NCBI GenBank assembly: GCA_964587125.1
Contig: CAZPKC010000011.1
Location: forward strand, 11,509 to 75,508
Origin: CAIXLI01 sp964587125
GTDB lineage: Bacteria; Pseudomonadota; Alphaproteobacteria; UBA9219
DNA: 64,000 nucleotides
Reading direction: 5' to 3'
Positions 36,003-45,360 of this stretch are shown here, piece by piece (position 1 is the first letter of the stretch; every line of letters starts with the position of its first letter). The translations under genes and the position numbers were made by a program. The notes below the pieces were generated by a model that was not told the DNA's origin, ran no database searches, and was given only the letters and a program-made list of their open reading frames with translations.

Positions 36003-37262
36003 TTAAACCGCCTTTATCAGGGCGTGTTTCTTTTTGCCGACGCTGAGGCGGGCGGTGTTTGTAGAGTCACAGTCTTTGGCGGCTATTGTTGCCGTGAGTG
36101 ACGTTACGGGCGCGTCGTTAAGGCGAAGGCCGCCTTGCTCGATGAGGCGTTTGGCTTCGCCCTTGGAGGCCGCGAGTTTGAGCGCTGTGACAATATCGAC
36201 GATAAGCGGAGTCGTATTGCGGGAAAATTCGTAAGTCGGAAGATCGCTGCCCCCGCTTTCTTTATTGCCGCCTCCGCCTTCGAAAACTTCGCGGGCGGTT
36301 TCTGCGGCGGCTTTGGCTGCGGATTCTCCATGCGCGAGTTTGGTCGCTTCGTTTGCCAGGATTTTTTTCGCCTCGTTGATTTCGGCGTCGCGGAGTTTTT
36401 CGAGGCGCGCGATTTCATCGAGCGGCAGATCGGTGAAGAGTTTGAGAAATCTTCCGACGTCGGCGTCTTCGGTGTTGCGCCAGAATTGCCAGTAGTCGTA
36501 CGAGCTGAGGCGTTCTTTCTTGAGCCACACCGCGCCCGCCGCCGTTTTGCCCATTTTTGCGCCGAAGGCCGTTTGGATCAGCGGCGTCGTGAGGCCGAAG
36601 AGTTCGACGTTCTTCATGCGGCGGCCAAGCTCGACGCCGTTGACGATGTTGCCCCATTGGTCGGCGCCGCCCATTTGCAACGTGCAGCCGATGCGTTTGT
36701 TCAATTCCACGAAGTCGTAGCCCTGCATGATCATGTAATTGAATTCGAGGAACGTCAGCGGTTGCTCGCGGTCGAGGCGCAATTTGACGGAGTCGAAGCT
36801 CAACATGCGGTTGATCGTGAAATGCCGCCCGACTTCGCGCAAAAACGGAATGTAGCCGAGGGTATCGAGCCAATCGGCGTTGTTGACCATCACGGCGTCG
36901 ATTTGCCTCGTGCCGAATGTCAGAAAATTAGAAAATATGGTTTTGATGCTGTCGATGTTGGCGGCAATTTTCTCGTCGGTCATAAGCTGGCGCGTTTCGT
37001 CCTTGCCCGAAGGATCGCCGACTTTCGTCGTTCCTCCGCCCATAAGGACAATCGGCTTGTGCCCCGTTTGCTGGAGGCGATGCAGCATCATGATCGTGGC
37101 GAGATTTCCCACGTGCAGGCTGTCCGCCGTCGCGTCATAGCCGATATAGGCCGTAAGCGCGCCTTTCGCGGCTTTTTCGTCCAACGCCGCGAGATCGGTG
37201 CATTGATGGACGTGGCCGCGTTCGTGCATGACGCTTAGAAAATCGGATTTGAAGCTTGTCAT
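36003..37262 (-). CDS. tyrS: Tyrosyl-tRNA synthetase
   Basis: 419 residues, class I. It charges tRNA-Tyr. The HIGH-equivalent is in YDATADSLHVGN, YMIMQGYDF and GGADQWGN form the tyrosine site, and the KMSKS equivalent is KMGKTAAGAVWL. A C-terminal S4 RNA-binding domain (SKGEAKRLIEQGGLRLND) completes the bacterial TyrRS plan. I use the ATG at 37262, matching the family's N-terminus. The upstream extension to 37331 would run into the divergent anmK leader. Confidence 0.96.
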   Translation of the reverse strand: MTSFKSDFLSVMHERGHVHQCTDLAALDEKAAKGALTAYIGYDATADSLHVGNLATIMMLHRLQQTGHKPIVLMGGGTTKVGDPSGKDETRQLMTDEKIAANIDSIKTIFSNFLTFGTRQIDAVMVNNADWLDTLGYIPFLREVGRHFTINRMLSFDSVKLRLDREQPLTFLEFNYMIMQGYDFVELNKRIGCTLQMGGADQWGNIVNGVELGRRMKNVELFGLTTPLIQTAFGAKMGKTAAGAVWLKKERLSSYDYWQFWRNTEDADVGRFLKLFTDLPLDEIARLEKLRDAEINEAKKILANEATKLAHGESAAKAAAETAREVFEGGGGNKESGGSDLPTYEFSRNTTPLIVDIVTALKLAASKGEAKRLIEQGGLRLNDAPVTSLTATIAAKDCDSTNTARLSVGKKKHALIKAV

Positions 37263-37329
37263 AACTGGAAACCTTTGGGTTATTCGGGTAGCATTACCGT
37301 TTGTCATACTACCCAACCCTGATAAAGAC

Positions 37330-38421
37330 ATGAAGTCTAAACTTTACCGCGCTTTGGGCCTGATGAGCGGCACATCGATAGACGGCATTGACGCCGCTTT
37401 GATCGAAACCGACGGGCATGATTATGTGCGGCCTTTGGGCTTTTTGGGATGGCCTTATAGCGCCGATTCTCGCGCGAAATTGCGCCGGTTTCTGGGCAAC
37501 GAGCGAGGCGCTTCCGATCCCGAAGTCGCGGCGTTTGAGCGCGAACTGACCGAGAGGCACGCGGAAATCGCTCTCGAACTTTTGAAGAAGTTGGGCGAGA
37601 AGGCTGACCTGATCGGTTTTCACGGACAGACGCTTTATCATCGTCCGGAAAAACGGTTGACGATTCAAATCGGCGACGGAGCATTGTTGGCGAAATTGAC
37701 CGGCATCAATGTCATCAACGATTTCCGCAGCGCCGATGTTTTGGCCGGAGGCGAAGGCGCTCCTCTTGTGCCGCTTTATCATCGCGCGCTTGTCGCGAAA
37801 TTGCCAAAGCCGGTTCTTATTCTCAATATCGGCGGCGTGTCGAACGTCACGTGGATAAACGGAGAAAAAGATAACGAGATTCTCGCGTTCGACGTGGGGC
37901 CTGGCAATGCGTTGATCGACGATTGGGTTTTACGGCATACGGGAAAGCCTTACGATCATGACGGCGCGTTGGCTTCTGCGGGAATTGTCGATGCTGCGTT
38001 CGTTGATGAAATTATGGATATGGAATTTTTCAAAAATGCGCCGCCCAAATCGCTCGACCGCGACAATTTTCAAAAACACGCGCCCGAACATCTTAATCCT
38101 GCCGACGGCGCGGCCACGTTAACGATGATAACTGCGCGCGCGGTCGCATGCGCCCTGCCCTTTTTGCCGAAAAAGCCCAAAACGATCTATGTCGCGGGCG
38201 GAGGGCGGCATAACAAGACCCTTATGCGTTGGATTGGCGATGTTTCCGGTCTTGATGTGCGCCTCGTGGACGATTTGGGTTGGAGCGGCGACGGGCTGGA
38301 GGCCGAGGCTTTCGCGTGGTTGGCAGTGCGCTCCGTCCTCGGATTGCCGTTAAGCTTACCGAAAACGACGGGGGTTCCGAAGCCGATGTGCGGCGGGAAA
38401 TTGAATAAAGCGTCAAATTGA
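37330..38421 (+). CDS. anmK: Anhydro-N-acetylmuramic acid kinase
   Basis: 363 residues. It phosphorylates 1,6-anhydroMurNAc with ring opening, for peptidoglycan recycling. The start GLMSGTSIDGIDAALIETDG is diagnostic, and VGFHGQT-like (LIGFHGQTLYH), RSADVLAGGEGAPLVP and FDVGPGNALIDDW follow in order. The ATG at 37330 is chosen because the signature begins 10 residues later. It is divergent from tyrS with 67 bp between, as in many alphaproteobacteria. Confidence 0.95.
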   Translation: MKSKLYRALGLMSGTSIDGIDAALIETDGHDYVRPLGFLGWPYSADSRAKLRRFLGNERGASDPEVAAFERELTERHAEIALELLKKLGEKADLIGFHGQTLYHRPEKRLTIQIGDGALLAKLTGINVINDFRSADVLAGGEGAPLVPLYHRALVAKLPKPVLILNIGGVSNVTWINGEKDNEILAFDVGPGNALIDDWVLRHTGKPYDHDGALASAGIVDAAFVDEIMDMEFFKNAPPKSLDRDNFQKHAPEHLNPADGAATLTMITARAVACALPFLPKKPKTIYVAGGGRHNKTLMRWIGDVSGLDVRLVDDLGWSGDGLEAEAFAWLAVRSVLGLPLSLPKTTGVPKPMCGGKLNKASN

Positions 38422-38534
38422 TAGGCGTTGTTTTAACCACGTTTTTTGTTTTGATTCATTTGATATTTTTGCTAGTATTCGTTGCCTTTTTTGAAACGAT
38501 ATTGCGGCAATCGAATTTTTAAAGGATTCTCATC

Positions 38535-39578
38535 ATGAACACACTAGGCGATAATTCCGAACCCGGCGAACGTTATCATTACCGGTTTTTCAAAACATCT
38601 TTCAAAAATGACGATACGGAAAAGGCCGTGGAAAGCATCGTTCGAAAAGCCATTTTCGAACACCTCGGATTACGGGACATCTTTCTCTTTTGTGCTCTCG
38701 CCGACGAAGGCATTCATAATTATACCAGCATCGACGAAGATGGAGCCTATCGGCTAAGTTTTGCCGTTGACCCGCTTAAAGTTTATCCAAAACTTCCAAA
38801 AAGATACGATTTTGAGGTTGAATATCCAGCAGATGCGGCGGTTGCACAGGCAAAGATCATAGCGGAAAAAATAGAGGAAAAGGTTCTTGAACTCGTTCCA
38901 TCGTATAAAAACGCGCCCGACGTGAAGATGTATTCCGATGACATTTCTATTGGGGGGACTCGTACCTGCTGGGTGGATTTTTCCATGCCGCGGGATCAAT
39001 TCCGGAAATTGGCCGTTCAGCTAGATATCGCAAAGGAATTTAATCAAATCATATCCGCGGACGATGCGAGGCGCGCCGAAGCGCAAGAACATCTGGATGC
39101 CGCCAACAGAGTGTTAAGCGGTAAATTGCCCGAAGGCTGCCGTATTGTGAAAATTGTGGAGGGTAATCCTTGTCTTATTTTTTCGCTTTCCCGGCCCATT
39201 AAAGTTTCCGAACGCGAGATTTCTTCCACCGCCTATCCTTCAGAAGCCACTTTTGATGGATATTTAAAAAATGAGTGGGATTCCGATGGTAAGGAAGTGA
39301 TATTTAGTTCCATTGCTTCCGACATTTTCGATTCCGACAAGGAATTTGCGAAAAATTTAGGATTGACTGAAGGGAAAGATATTAATCTGGCCTCAGACTG
39401 CGGGATTTACAGAGAAACCTTCACTATTCTGGGGGAAGCCAACGTCCGAAAGTTCTATGAAGACGTCGAAAAAGAGCTGAAGGCCATGCAACCGCCCCCC
39501 CGCGAAAAGCTGAGAACCGCAAGTAGTTTAGGAACATCTGAGATTCTATACGGTAACTTAGGCGCTCTTAAATCCTAA
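38535..39578 (+). CDS. Hypothetical protein, 347 aa
   Basis: I recognise no domain. It is an acidic, soluble protein without signal peptide or membrane segment. A helical DEKA-rich region (residues 95-125) and a second one (about 170-200) flank a GGTRTCWVDFSM strand. AAGGATTCTCATC precedes the ATG. A plausible promoter (TTGATT, 16 bp, TAGTAT) lies about 50 bp upstream. It is AT-richer than anmK and adk and sits alone, so probably a lineage-specific gene. Confidence 0.65.
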   Translation: MNTLGDNSEPGERYHYRFFKTSFKNDDTEKAVESIVRKAIFEHLGLRDIFLFCALADEGIHNYTSIDEDGAYRLSFAVDPLKVYPKLPKRYDFEVEYPADAAVAQAKIIAEKIEEKVLELVPSYKNAPDVKMYSDDISIGGTRTCWVDFSMPRDQFRKLAVQLDIAKEFNQIISADDARRAEAQEHLDAANRVLSGKLPEGCRIVKIVEGNPCLIFSLSRPIKVSEREISSTAYPSEATFDGYLKNEWDSDGKEVIFSSIASDIFDSDKEFAKNLGLTEGKDINLASDCGIYRETFTILGEANVRKFYEDVEKELKAMQPPPREKLRTASSLGTSEILYGNLGALKS

Positions 39579-39670
39579 TCAAAGTTAATGGTTTAGAATT
39601 GAATTCCCGCTTGCACCTGATTCGATTCTAGGGAATCATTACGAAACAGAAATTATTTGCCGGACTTCTT

Positions 39671-39949
39671 ATGATTCAGACCTTCCAAAAAGGCGACTAC
39701 GGAATCGAAGAAGGCGCGCTTTTCCGGCGCGGCATGGGCGGTTCCATGTCCGAAATCGCCGAGGTCGTCGAGATCGGGCGCGACCGCATGGGCATTCCCC
39801 ACGTCCGCTTCAACACGCACTTGATGCGCGGCAGCTATTCCGCTCAGGATTCGGAACAACGCACGCTCGCGCTCGACAGTTTCTGCGCGAGATACAAGGA
39901 ACGCGTTCAATTCGACGAAGAAGCTAGGCGCGTAGAACCGCTTCAATAG
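39671..39949 (+). CDS. Hypothetical protein, 92 aa
   Basis: A small soluble protein, unrecognised, with an amphipathic N-terminus and a charged C-terminus (RYKERVQFDEEARRVEPLQ). Composition is normal for a coding region, unlike the antisense frame over the same bases. The 3' end overlaps the end of convergent adk by 26 bp. Arg/Gly pattern FRRGMGGSMSEIAEVVEIGRD suggests a compact DNA-independent fold; function unknown. Confidence 0.55.
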   Translation: MIQTFQKGDYGIEEGALFRRGMGGSMSEIAEVVEIGRDRMGIPHVRFNTHLMRGSYSAQDSEQRTLALDSFCARYKERVQFDEEARRVEPLQ

Positions 39950-40571
39950 ATTCCGTCACCTTTGGCATATCGGCCATGCCGTCGATCGTTTTCAGCAAGC
40001 CTTTCGCTTTGTAATAAGGAAGGATCGGCGCCGTTTGCTCGTTGAAGGCTTTGAGGCGCGTCTTCATCGTCTCCGCGTTGTCGTCGGGACGGCGGGTAAA
40101 TTCCTTGCCGCCGCACGCATCGCAAATCCCCGCCTGTTTCGTCGGCTTGAATTTATCGTGATACCCTGCGCCGCATTTGGCGCAGGTGAAGCGGCCCGCG
40201 ATGCGCTCGATCAACGCGGGTTCGTTGACTTTAAGTTCGATGACGAAGTTCAGGCGCTTGTTCTGCTCGGCAAGCATTTTATCCAAGGCTTCGGCTTGCG
40301 GAACCGTGCGCGGAAAGCCATCCAAAATAAAGCCTTTGGCGCAATCGGGCTTCGCGATGCGCTCTTTAATGAGAGCGACCATAAGCGCGTCGGGAACGAG
40401 CTTGCCAGCCGCCATGATACTTTTGGCTTCGAGCCCCAACGGTTCGCCGTTCTTGACCGCCGCGCGGAGCATGTCCCCCGTCGAAAGCTGGATCATGCCG
40501 TGTTTTTCTTCCAGAAGCTTTGCCTGCGTTCCTTTTCCGGCTCCGGGCGCGCCGATCAAGATGATGTTCAT
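39924..40571 (-). CDS. adk: Adenylate kinase (zinc LID type)
   Basis: 215 residues. It interconverts ATP+AMP and 2 ADP. P-loop GAPGAGKGT is at 7-15, STGDMLR and DGFPRTVPQAE follow. The LID carries Cys4-type zinc motif CAKCGAGYH...CDACG, the zinc-stabilised long form. The ATG lies 2 bp after the secY stop, an arrangement kept from the spc ribosomal operon, though no ribosomal genes flank it here. Confidence 0.97.
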   Translation of the reverse strand: MNIILIGAPGAGKGTQAKLLEEKHGMIQLSTGDMLRAAVKNGEPLGLEAKSIMAAGKLVPDALMVALIKERIAKPDCAKGFILDGFPRTVPQAEALDKMLAEQNKRLNFVIELKVNEPALIERIAGRFTCAKCGAGYHDKFKPTKQAGICDACGGKEFTRRPDDNAETMKTRLKAFNEQTAPILPYYKAKGLLKTIDGMADMPKVTESIEAVLRA

Positions 40572-40573
40572 TT

Positions 40574-41914
40574 TTATCTCCCGCGCAATTTGGACTTTTT
40601 GATCAGCCCTTCGTATTGGTGGGCGATGAGATGCGACTGGATGCGCGAGATCGTGTCGATCGTCACGCTGACGACGATCAGGATCGACGTGCCTCCCAGA
40701 TAGAACGGGATGGCTCCCCTGCTCATCAGAAATTCGGGCAACAGGCAAATCGCGATCAAATAGGCCGAGCCCAGAACCGTGAGGCGCGTCAGGACGTAAT
40801 CGAAATAATCGGCGGTGTTTTTCCCCGGACGGATGCCCGGAACGAAGCCACCGTATTTTTTGAGATTATCCGCCGTTTCGACCGGATTGAAAACGACCGC
40901 CGTATAGAAGAACGAGAAGAACGCGATCAGCGCGGCGTACAAAATCATGAACAAAGGCTTGCCGTGCCCAAGCTGCGCGACGATATCGGCCAGAATGCCG
41001 CCTTTTTCCTGAACGCTGGAGAAGCTCGCCAACGTCAAGGGAAACAGCAACAGGGAACTGGCGAAAATCGGCGGAATGACGCCCGACGTATTGATCTTGA
41101 GCGGCAAATGCGAGGCTTCGCCGCCGAACATCTTGTTGCCGACCTGACGCTTCGGATACTGGATCAGAATGCGGCGCTGGGCGCGTTCGCACGCGACGCA
41201 AACCGCGAGAACGGCGACGATGATGACGAGGATCAACAGGATGAACCACGACGAAAGAGCGCCCGTGCGGCCTAATTCCAATGTTTGCCCGACGGCGTTG
41301 GGCAGATTGGCCACGATGCCCGAATAGATGATGAGCGAGACGCCATTGCCGATGCCTCGCGCCGTGATTTGCTCGCCGAGCCACATCAAAAACACCGTGC
41401 CTCCCGTGAGCGTGATCATCGTGCTGATGCGGAAGAAGGCTCCGGAGAGAATGACTGCGGAGCCATGCGACCCCATCATATTTTCGAGGCCAACCGCCAA
41501 AGCATAGGATTGCACTGCCGCAAACCCGACGGTTAGATAGCGCGAATACTGGTTGAGCCGGACTTGTCCCGATTGGCCTTCCTTTTTCAGAGCTTCGAAA
41601 TAAGGCAAAATCGCCGACAAAAGCTGCACGATAATCGACGCGGTGATGTAGGGCATGACGCCGAGCGCAAAAATCGTCATACGCCGCAAAGCGCCGCCCG
41701 AAAACATATTGAACATGTCCATGATGCCGCCCGAGTGCTTGCGGAAAATTTCGCCCAGCATGGCGGGATCGATGCCCGGAACGGGAATGTAGGTGCCGAT
41801 GCGGTAGACGATCAGCGCCAGAAGCGTGAACCAGATGCGGCTTTTAAGTTCCGTGGCCTTGGAAAAGGCCGAAAAGTTCATGTTGGCGGCGAGGGATTCA
41901 GCGGCGGATGGCAT
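40574..41914 (-). CDS. secY: Protein translocase subunit SecY
   Basis: 446 residues, ten membrane spans, the channel of the Sec translocon. The N-terminal ELKSRIWFTLLALIVYRIG, the plug region and the cytosolic C-terminal QSHLIAHQYEGLIKKSKLRG tail are typical. It forms a unit with adk. The preceding rplO and the following rpsM-rpsK-rpoA of the usual spc/alpha operons are not in this window. Upstream lie two palindromic repeats and a hypothetical gene. Confidence 0.97.
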   Translation of the reverse strand: MPSAAESLAANMNFSAFSKATELKSRIWFTLLALIVYRIGTYIPVPGIDPAMLGEIFRKHSGGIMDMFNMFSGGALRRMTIFALGVMPYITASIIVQLLSAILPYFEALKKEGQSGQVRLNQYSRYLTVGFAAVQSYALAVGLENMMGSHGSAVILSGAFFRISTMITLTGGTVFLMWLGEQITARGIGNGVSLIIYSGIVANLPNAVGQTLELGRTGALSSWFILLILVIIVAVLAVCVACERAQRRILIQYPKRQVGNKMFGGEASHLPLKINTSGVIPPIFASSLLLFPLTLASFSSVQEKGGILADIVAQLGHGKPLFMILYAALIAFFSFFYTAVVFNPVETADNLKKYGGFVPGIRPGKNTADYFDYVLTRLTVLGSAYLIAICLLPEFLMSRGAIPFYLGGTSILIVVSVTIDTISRIQSHLIAHQYEGLIKKSKLRGR

Positions 41915-41948
41915 GGGCGAATATCTGGGGTTCGGGTTAACTTTTCTT

Positions 41949-42011
41949 CGTCATTCCGGAAAACGCGCTTTTTGTTCTTCACAAAATGCGCGTTTATCCG
42001 GAATCCGATTT
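41949..42011. repeat. Palindromic repeat upstream of secY (reverse orientation)
   Basis: Starts CGTCATTCCGGAAAACGCGC and ends TTATCCGGAATCCGATTT, the reverse orientation of the family. It faces the copy at 42032, so the pair could form a large cruciform. The 312 bp gap to the next gene otherwise shows only one more hairpin (CCGGCGA/TCGCCGG, about 42178-42195). Confidence 0.8.
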
Positions 42012-42031
42012 AGTTTCTTAGTATCAAGGAA

Positions 42032-42102
42032 AACAAATCGGATTCCGCATAAATCCGCATTTTTGCAAGAAAGAGCAAAAAAGCGAATTTTGCGGAATGA
42101 CG
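42032..42102. repeat. Long palindromic repeat upstream of secY
   Basis: AACAAATCGGATTCCGCATAA to TTTTGCGGAATGACG, with inner CGCATTTTTGCAAG and GCAAAAAAGCG arms almost identical to the copy at 26436-26504. Confidence 0.85.
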
Positions 42103-42226
42103 AGGCATATATAGGGGGTAAGGGCGAATAAGACAAGCGGGGCGTCAGGCGGGGAAAATCGGCAATAATGCAACGTTCCGGCGAATGCTCGCCGGACGGG
42201 CGCATCATCCATTCAGCCTAAAAAAA

Positions 42227-42733
42227 CTATGCGTGGGAGAATACTTTTCTGAATACCGATTCGAGCTTTCCGAGAGGCTTCATCGGGAGGGGCTCTAAAA
42301 ACATATCAGCCAGTTTTTCCCTCGAAACTTTCAGAATTTTATGCAGATCGGCAGAGTCATTCTTACCAAGAGTTCCTATTAATTCTCCGCTGCTATGATA
42401 ATAAAAGCCCGGGACGCTGTCGCTTTCGCCAATACTATATCTCCCGTGATGATAAATGTTGACTTCGCAACCTTTGCCAATCCCATCAGCGTGTTTTATT
42501 GTTATTTGAATATACAACCCGCTGACTTTTTCCATATCTACCTTGATATCGTTCCCCTTCGTCATCTTCACAAGCTCATCGCGAACTTTTTCAGCAAAAG
42601 GCATATATCCGTCTAACCTTAACTGGGCTTGCATCTCATCGTATTTTTTGTCGGGCGATTTCTTCCCCAACGTGGAAAGGCCGGGGATTCTTTTTGCTAT
42701 TTCCTGCTTCGCCGATTCCAGAAATCCAATCAT
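42227..42733 (-). CDS. Hypothetical protein, 168 aa
   Basis: Unrecognised soluble protein. The N-terminal 30 residues are amphipathic and basic (FLESAKQEIAKRIPGLS), followed by helices and an alternating beta section with HHGRYSIGES and FYYHSSGELIG. GAGGAGA lies 8 nt before the ATG. AT-rich, alone between secY's leader and a small membrane-protein gene. The 264 bp upstream region is AT-rich and shows no other gene. Confidence 0.6.
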   Translation of the reverse strand: MIGFLESAKQEIAKRIPGLSTLGKKSPDKKYDEMQAQLRLDGYMPFAEKVRDELVKMTKGNDIKVDMEKVSGLYIQITIKHADGIGKGCEVNIYHHGRYSIGESDSVPGFYYHSSGELIGTLGKNDSADLHKILKVSREKLADMFLEPLPMKPLGKLESVFRKVFSHA

Positions 42734-42997
42734 GACAATATCTCCTCTTTAAAGTTAAGACCTCACTCAATTCACGCATCGCGCCAATTTCTTAGCAATC
42801 CAGTTATAATATCCTTATTACTTTCAGACCACGCTTTCGAGACAGATTATAGGACTTTGTGGTTAAAATAGCCCTAATTTCTACTTCTTGCGCTTTTTCA
42901 TAACTCCTTATGATTTTGTTGTTTTTTCAAAAAAATGGTATGAAGTTATGATTAAAATTCTTTTCCGGCACTTTCCTCTCTCCAAAGGAGTCCGATC

Positions 42998-43282
42998 ATG
43001 AGCTATGAAACGCTGCGCCTTTTTCGCAATATTCTTCTGAGAAGTTTTGCGGTCGGAATTGTCATTGTCCTGATTTCCGAACTGATAACCGTTAGCGGTT
43101 GGACGATATGGACGGGATTGGTCGGTTCGTTGTTGCATGCGAAAGAAGCCGATTTAATATCCATCGTTCTTTGGTTCTTCACAATCGCCAAGCTTTTCCT
43201 GCTCTTTGTCGTTCTGACTCCCGCGTTGGCGCTTCATTGGACGCTGAAGAAGGAAAAGTTCGGAATAAAGCTTTTTAACTAA
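42998..43282 (+). CDS. Small hypothetical membrane protein, 94 aa
   Basis: Two clear hydrophobic segments (SFAVGIVIVLISELITVSGW and LWFFTIAKLFLLFVVLTPALAL) joined by a short loop, with basic ends. AAAGGAG 8 nt before the ATG is a good ribosome site. The stop overlaps the stop of the convergent ABC1 kinase by 4 bp. No family recognised. Confidence 0.6.
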   Translation: MSYETLRLFRNILLRSFAVGIVIVLISELITVSGWTIWTGLVGSLLHAKEADLISIVLWFFTIAKLFLLFVVLTPALALHWTLKKEKFGIKLFN

Positions 43283-44613
43283 AGCCCGCACGCCTTGAGC
43301 GCTTTCGTCTGGCGTTTTTTCAGCGTTTCGACGCTGAAACTGCGGATCAGGTCTTGGAAAAGCCTGTACCAGTTGATGCTTGCGTCGAGGCGCAGAAAAA
43401 CCGAACCGAGGCCTATCGCCGCCCTGTCCATAAGGACAAATTCGCGTGGAATTGTTACGCCGCCGATCTTGCGCAATTCGGCGTGGACCTTATTTGCGGT
43501 TTCGCGGCCATAAAATCCCGTGTTGGTTTCGTCGATAGGGCGCGTTTTGTCCTCAAGGGTCGGCGCGTAAACGAATTTTGCCCAGATGTTCAGCGTTTCG
43601 ACCAATTTCTTGCTGGGCTTGGCAAAGCCCCACAGTTTGTAAGCTTCGGCTGCTTCGTCCTCGCGATGATCGCGCAAAGCTTCGTAGAGCATGAGTACGC
43701 CTTTGACTAATTCCGGCCTGAACACGCGCACGCACCCGAAATCGAGCAGATTGATGCCGTTATCCTTGCGCACCGTGTAATTGCCCATGTGCGGATCTCC
43801 GTGGATGATGCCGTAATCGTAAAACGGCGTGTACCACGCGCGAAACATATTGACCGCAATCTCGTTGCGGTCCTTAAGAGGCTTGGCGTCGGCGGCGGCG
43901 GTGAATTTTTTGCCTTCCAGCCACGTCATCGTCAGCAAGCGGTCGGTCGAAAGCTCCGCGACGGGTTCGGGAATGTAAACGTTCGGCGTGGTTTTGTGCA
44001 TGAGGCCATAAAGCCGCATGTGTTTCGCTTCGCGGATATAATCCAGCTCTTCGCGCAAGCGTTCCGCGATTTCTTTTTGCACTTCCTTCGTCGAAACGGC
44101 GCGGTCGTAATGTTCGAAGATCGCCAAAACGATTTTCAGTTGGCGCAAATCGGCTTCGGTCGCCGAGTTCATATCGGGATATTGCAATTTGCACGCAAGA
44201 AGACGCCCGTCGAGCGACGTGGCCCTATGCACCTGCCCCAATGACGCGGCGGCGCAGGCTTCGCGATCGAAGGATTTGAATTTGGTTTCCCAATCCGGCC
44301 CCAATTCCGCCGTCATGCGGCGCCTGACGAAAGGCCAGCCCATCGAAGGAGCGTCTTGCTGAAGCTGCTGGAGTTCTAGCGCGTATTCTTTTGGAACGGC
44401 GTCGGGGATCGAGGACAAAATCTGGGCCACTTTCATCAAAGGCCCTTTGAGGCCGCCCAAGGCTATGCGCAGGCGCTCGGCTTGTTTCCTGCGGTCCGCG
44501 CCGAGGCCGAGCAGCCGATGCCCCGCCGCGCGCGCGCCGAAATTAACCATAGACGCCGAAACTTTGGCGTAGCGGGCGGCGCGTTTGGAAAGGGTGGACG
44601 TGTCTTTTACCAT
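43279..44613 (-). CDS. ABC1/AarF/UbiB-family atypical kinase
   Basis: 444 residues. Members of this protein-kinase-like family support ubiquinone synthesis or lipid homeostasis. The helical KVAQILSSIPDAVPKEYA segment is the family's KxGQ region, AAASLGQVHRA is the Ala-rich loop, CKLQYP holds the ATP Lys, and HGDPHMGNYTVRKDNGINLLDFG the catalytic loop and DFG. I place the start at ATG 44613. The upstream TTG adds residues without homology. UbiB proper is larger and has C-terminal spans, so this is a related cytosolic member. Confidence 0.85.
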   Translation of the reverse strand: MVKDTSTLSKRAARYAKVSASMVNFGARAAGHRLLGLGADRRKQAERLRIALGGLKGPLMKVAQILSSIPDAVPKEYALELQQLQQDAPSMGWPFVRRRMTAELGPDWETKFKSFDREACAAASLGQVHRATSLDGRLLACKLQYPDMNSATEADLRQLKIVLAIFEHYDRAVSTKEVQKEIAERLREELDYIREAKHMRLYGLMHKTTPNVYIPEPVAELSTDRLLTMTWLEGKKFTAAADAKPLKDRNEIAVNMFRAWYTPFYDYGIIHGDPHMGNYTVRKDNGINLLDFGCVRVFRPELVKGVLMLYEALRDHREDEAAEAYKLWGFAKPSKKLVETLNIWAKFVYAPTLEDKTRPIDETNTGFYGRETANKVHAELRKIGGVTIPREFVLMDRAAIGLGSVFLRLDASINWYRLFQDLIRSFSVETLKKRQTKALKACGL

Positions 44614-44714
44614 TGATACAACGCATGAAAGTAAAAAAGCCCACAAACGGGTTGATTCGGCGGCGGCCTCTTTGATAGCCTGTTTTCATACCACCAATAT
44701 TATGGGGATGACAT

Positions 44715-45359
44715 ATGTTAGAATACTCATTGGATAAGTACGAATTATCGGACGAACAGCTCGCAGAGCTTAGACGTCATCATCGCCTTCTTCAAACCGC
44801 ACTTGCCAAAACGGCGGAGGAAATCCTCGTCAATCGCGCGAAAATAGTTGTCGACAAGGCCGACAAGGAATTTGTCGCGCAGGTTCAGGAAAAAACCGCC
44901 GACAAGACAACGAAGGATATGACATCTCTTGCGGCTTTATCGGCAGTGATTGCAGAGATTAAAAAGGAAGCCAAGGCTGAAAAGGAAACCATCGCAAAGA
45001 CTCCGGAGCATTTTCAAACTATTGCCGCGATGGAAATTATCGCTAAGGCCGAAAATCACGACTTCGACGCCGATAAAAGACCTAAATTCATTGGTGGAAT
45101 GATAGGCGGCGTGCAAATCAACGACGTCAGCATTAATATTGGAAAGAACAGCGTCTTTGCCGACGGCCCTTCTTCAGACAAAGCCATACAGGAAGAAACG
45201 GCGCTCGGAGAAGCTTTAGACACGCTCATCCCCGCTTTCAAGGAACAAGGCGTGGCCGCGTTTAAGCGCTTTGAAGACATCGTGCCGTTCGACGCTCCCT
45301 ATTTGGGTACGCGGCTTTGCGGCATGCTCAACATCGATGCCTACGCCACTATCCGCTAA
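44715..45359 (+). CDS. Hypothetical protein, 214 aa
   Basis: Unrecognised. The first 110 residues are Lys/Glu/Ala-rich and predicted coiled coil (for example EEILVNRAKIVVDKADKEF). A Gly-rich GGMIGGVQINDVSINIGKN section follows, then a helical C-terminus. No signal peptide. It ends 1 bp before the stop of the convergent HAD gene. AT-richer than the flanking housekeeping genes. Confidence 0.6.
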   Translation: MLEYSLDKYELSDEQLAELRRHHRLLQTALAKTAEEILVNRAKIVVDKADKEFVAQVQEKTADKTTKDMTSLAALSAVIAEIKKEAKAEKETIAKTPEHFQTIAAMEIIAKAENHDFDADKRPKFIGGMIGGVQINDVSINIGKNSVFADGPSSDKAIQEETALGEALDTLIPAFKEQGVAAFKRFEDIVPFDAPYLGTRLCGMLNIDAYATIR

Positions 45360-45360
45360 C

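Noticed and set aside
39653..39946. Antisense frame over the 92-residue gene
   Set aside because: Its composition is less protein-like than the plus frame, and it has no ribosome site.
43279..44613. KVAQ in place of KxGQ as a sign of an inactive ABC1 kinase
   Set aside because: This variant is common in the bacterial AarF-like subgroup, and the other motifs are intact.
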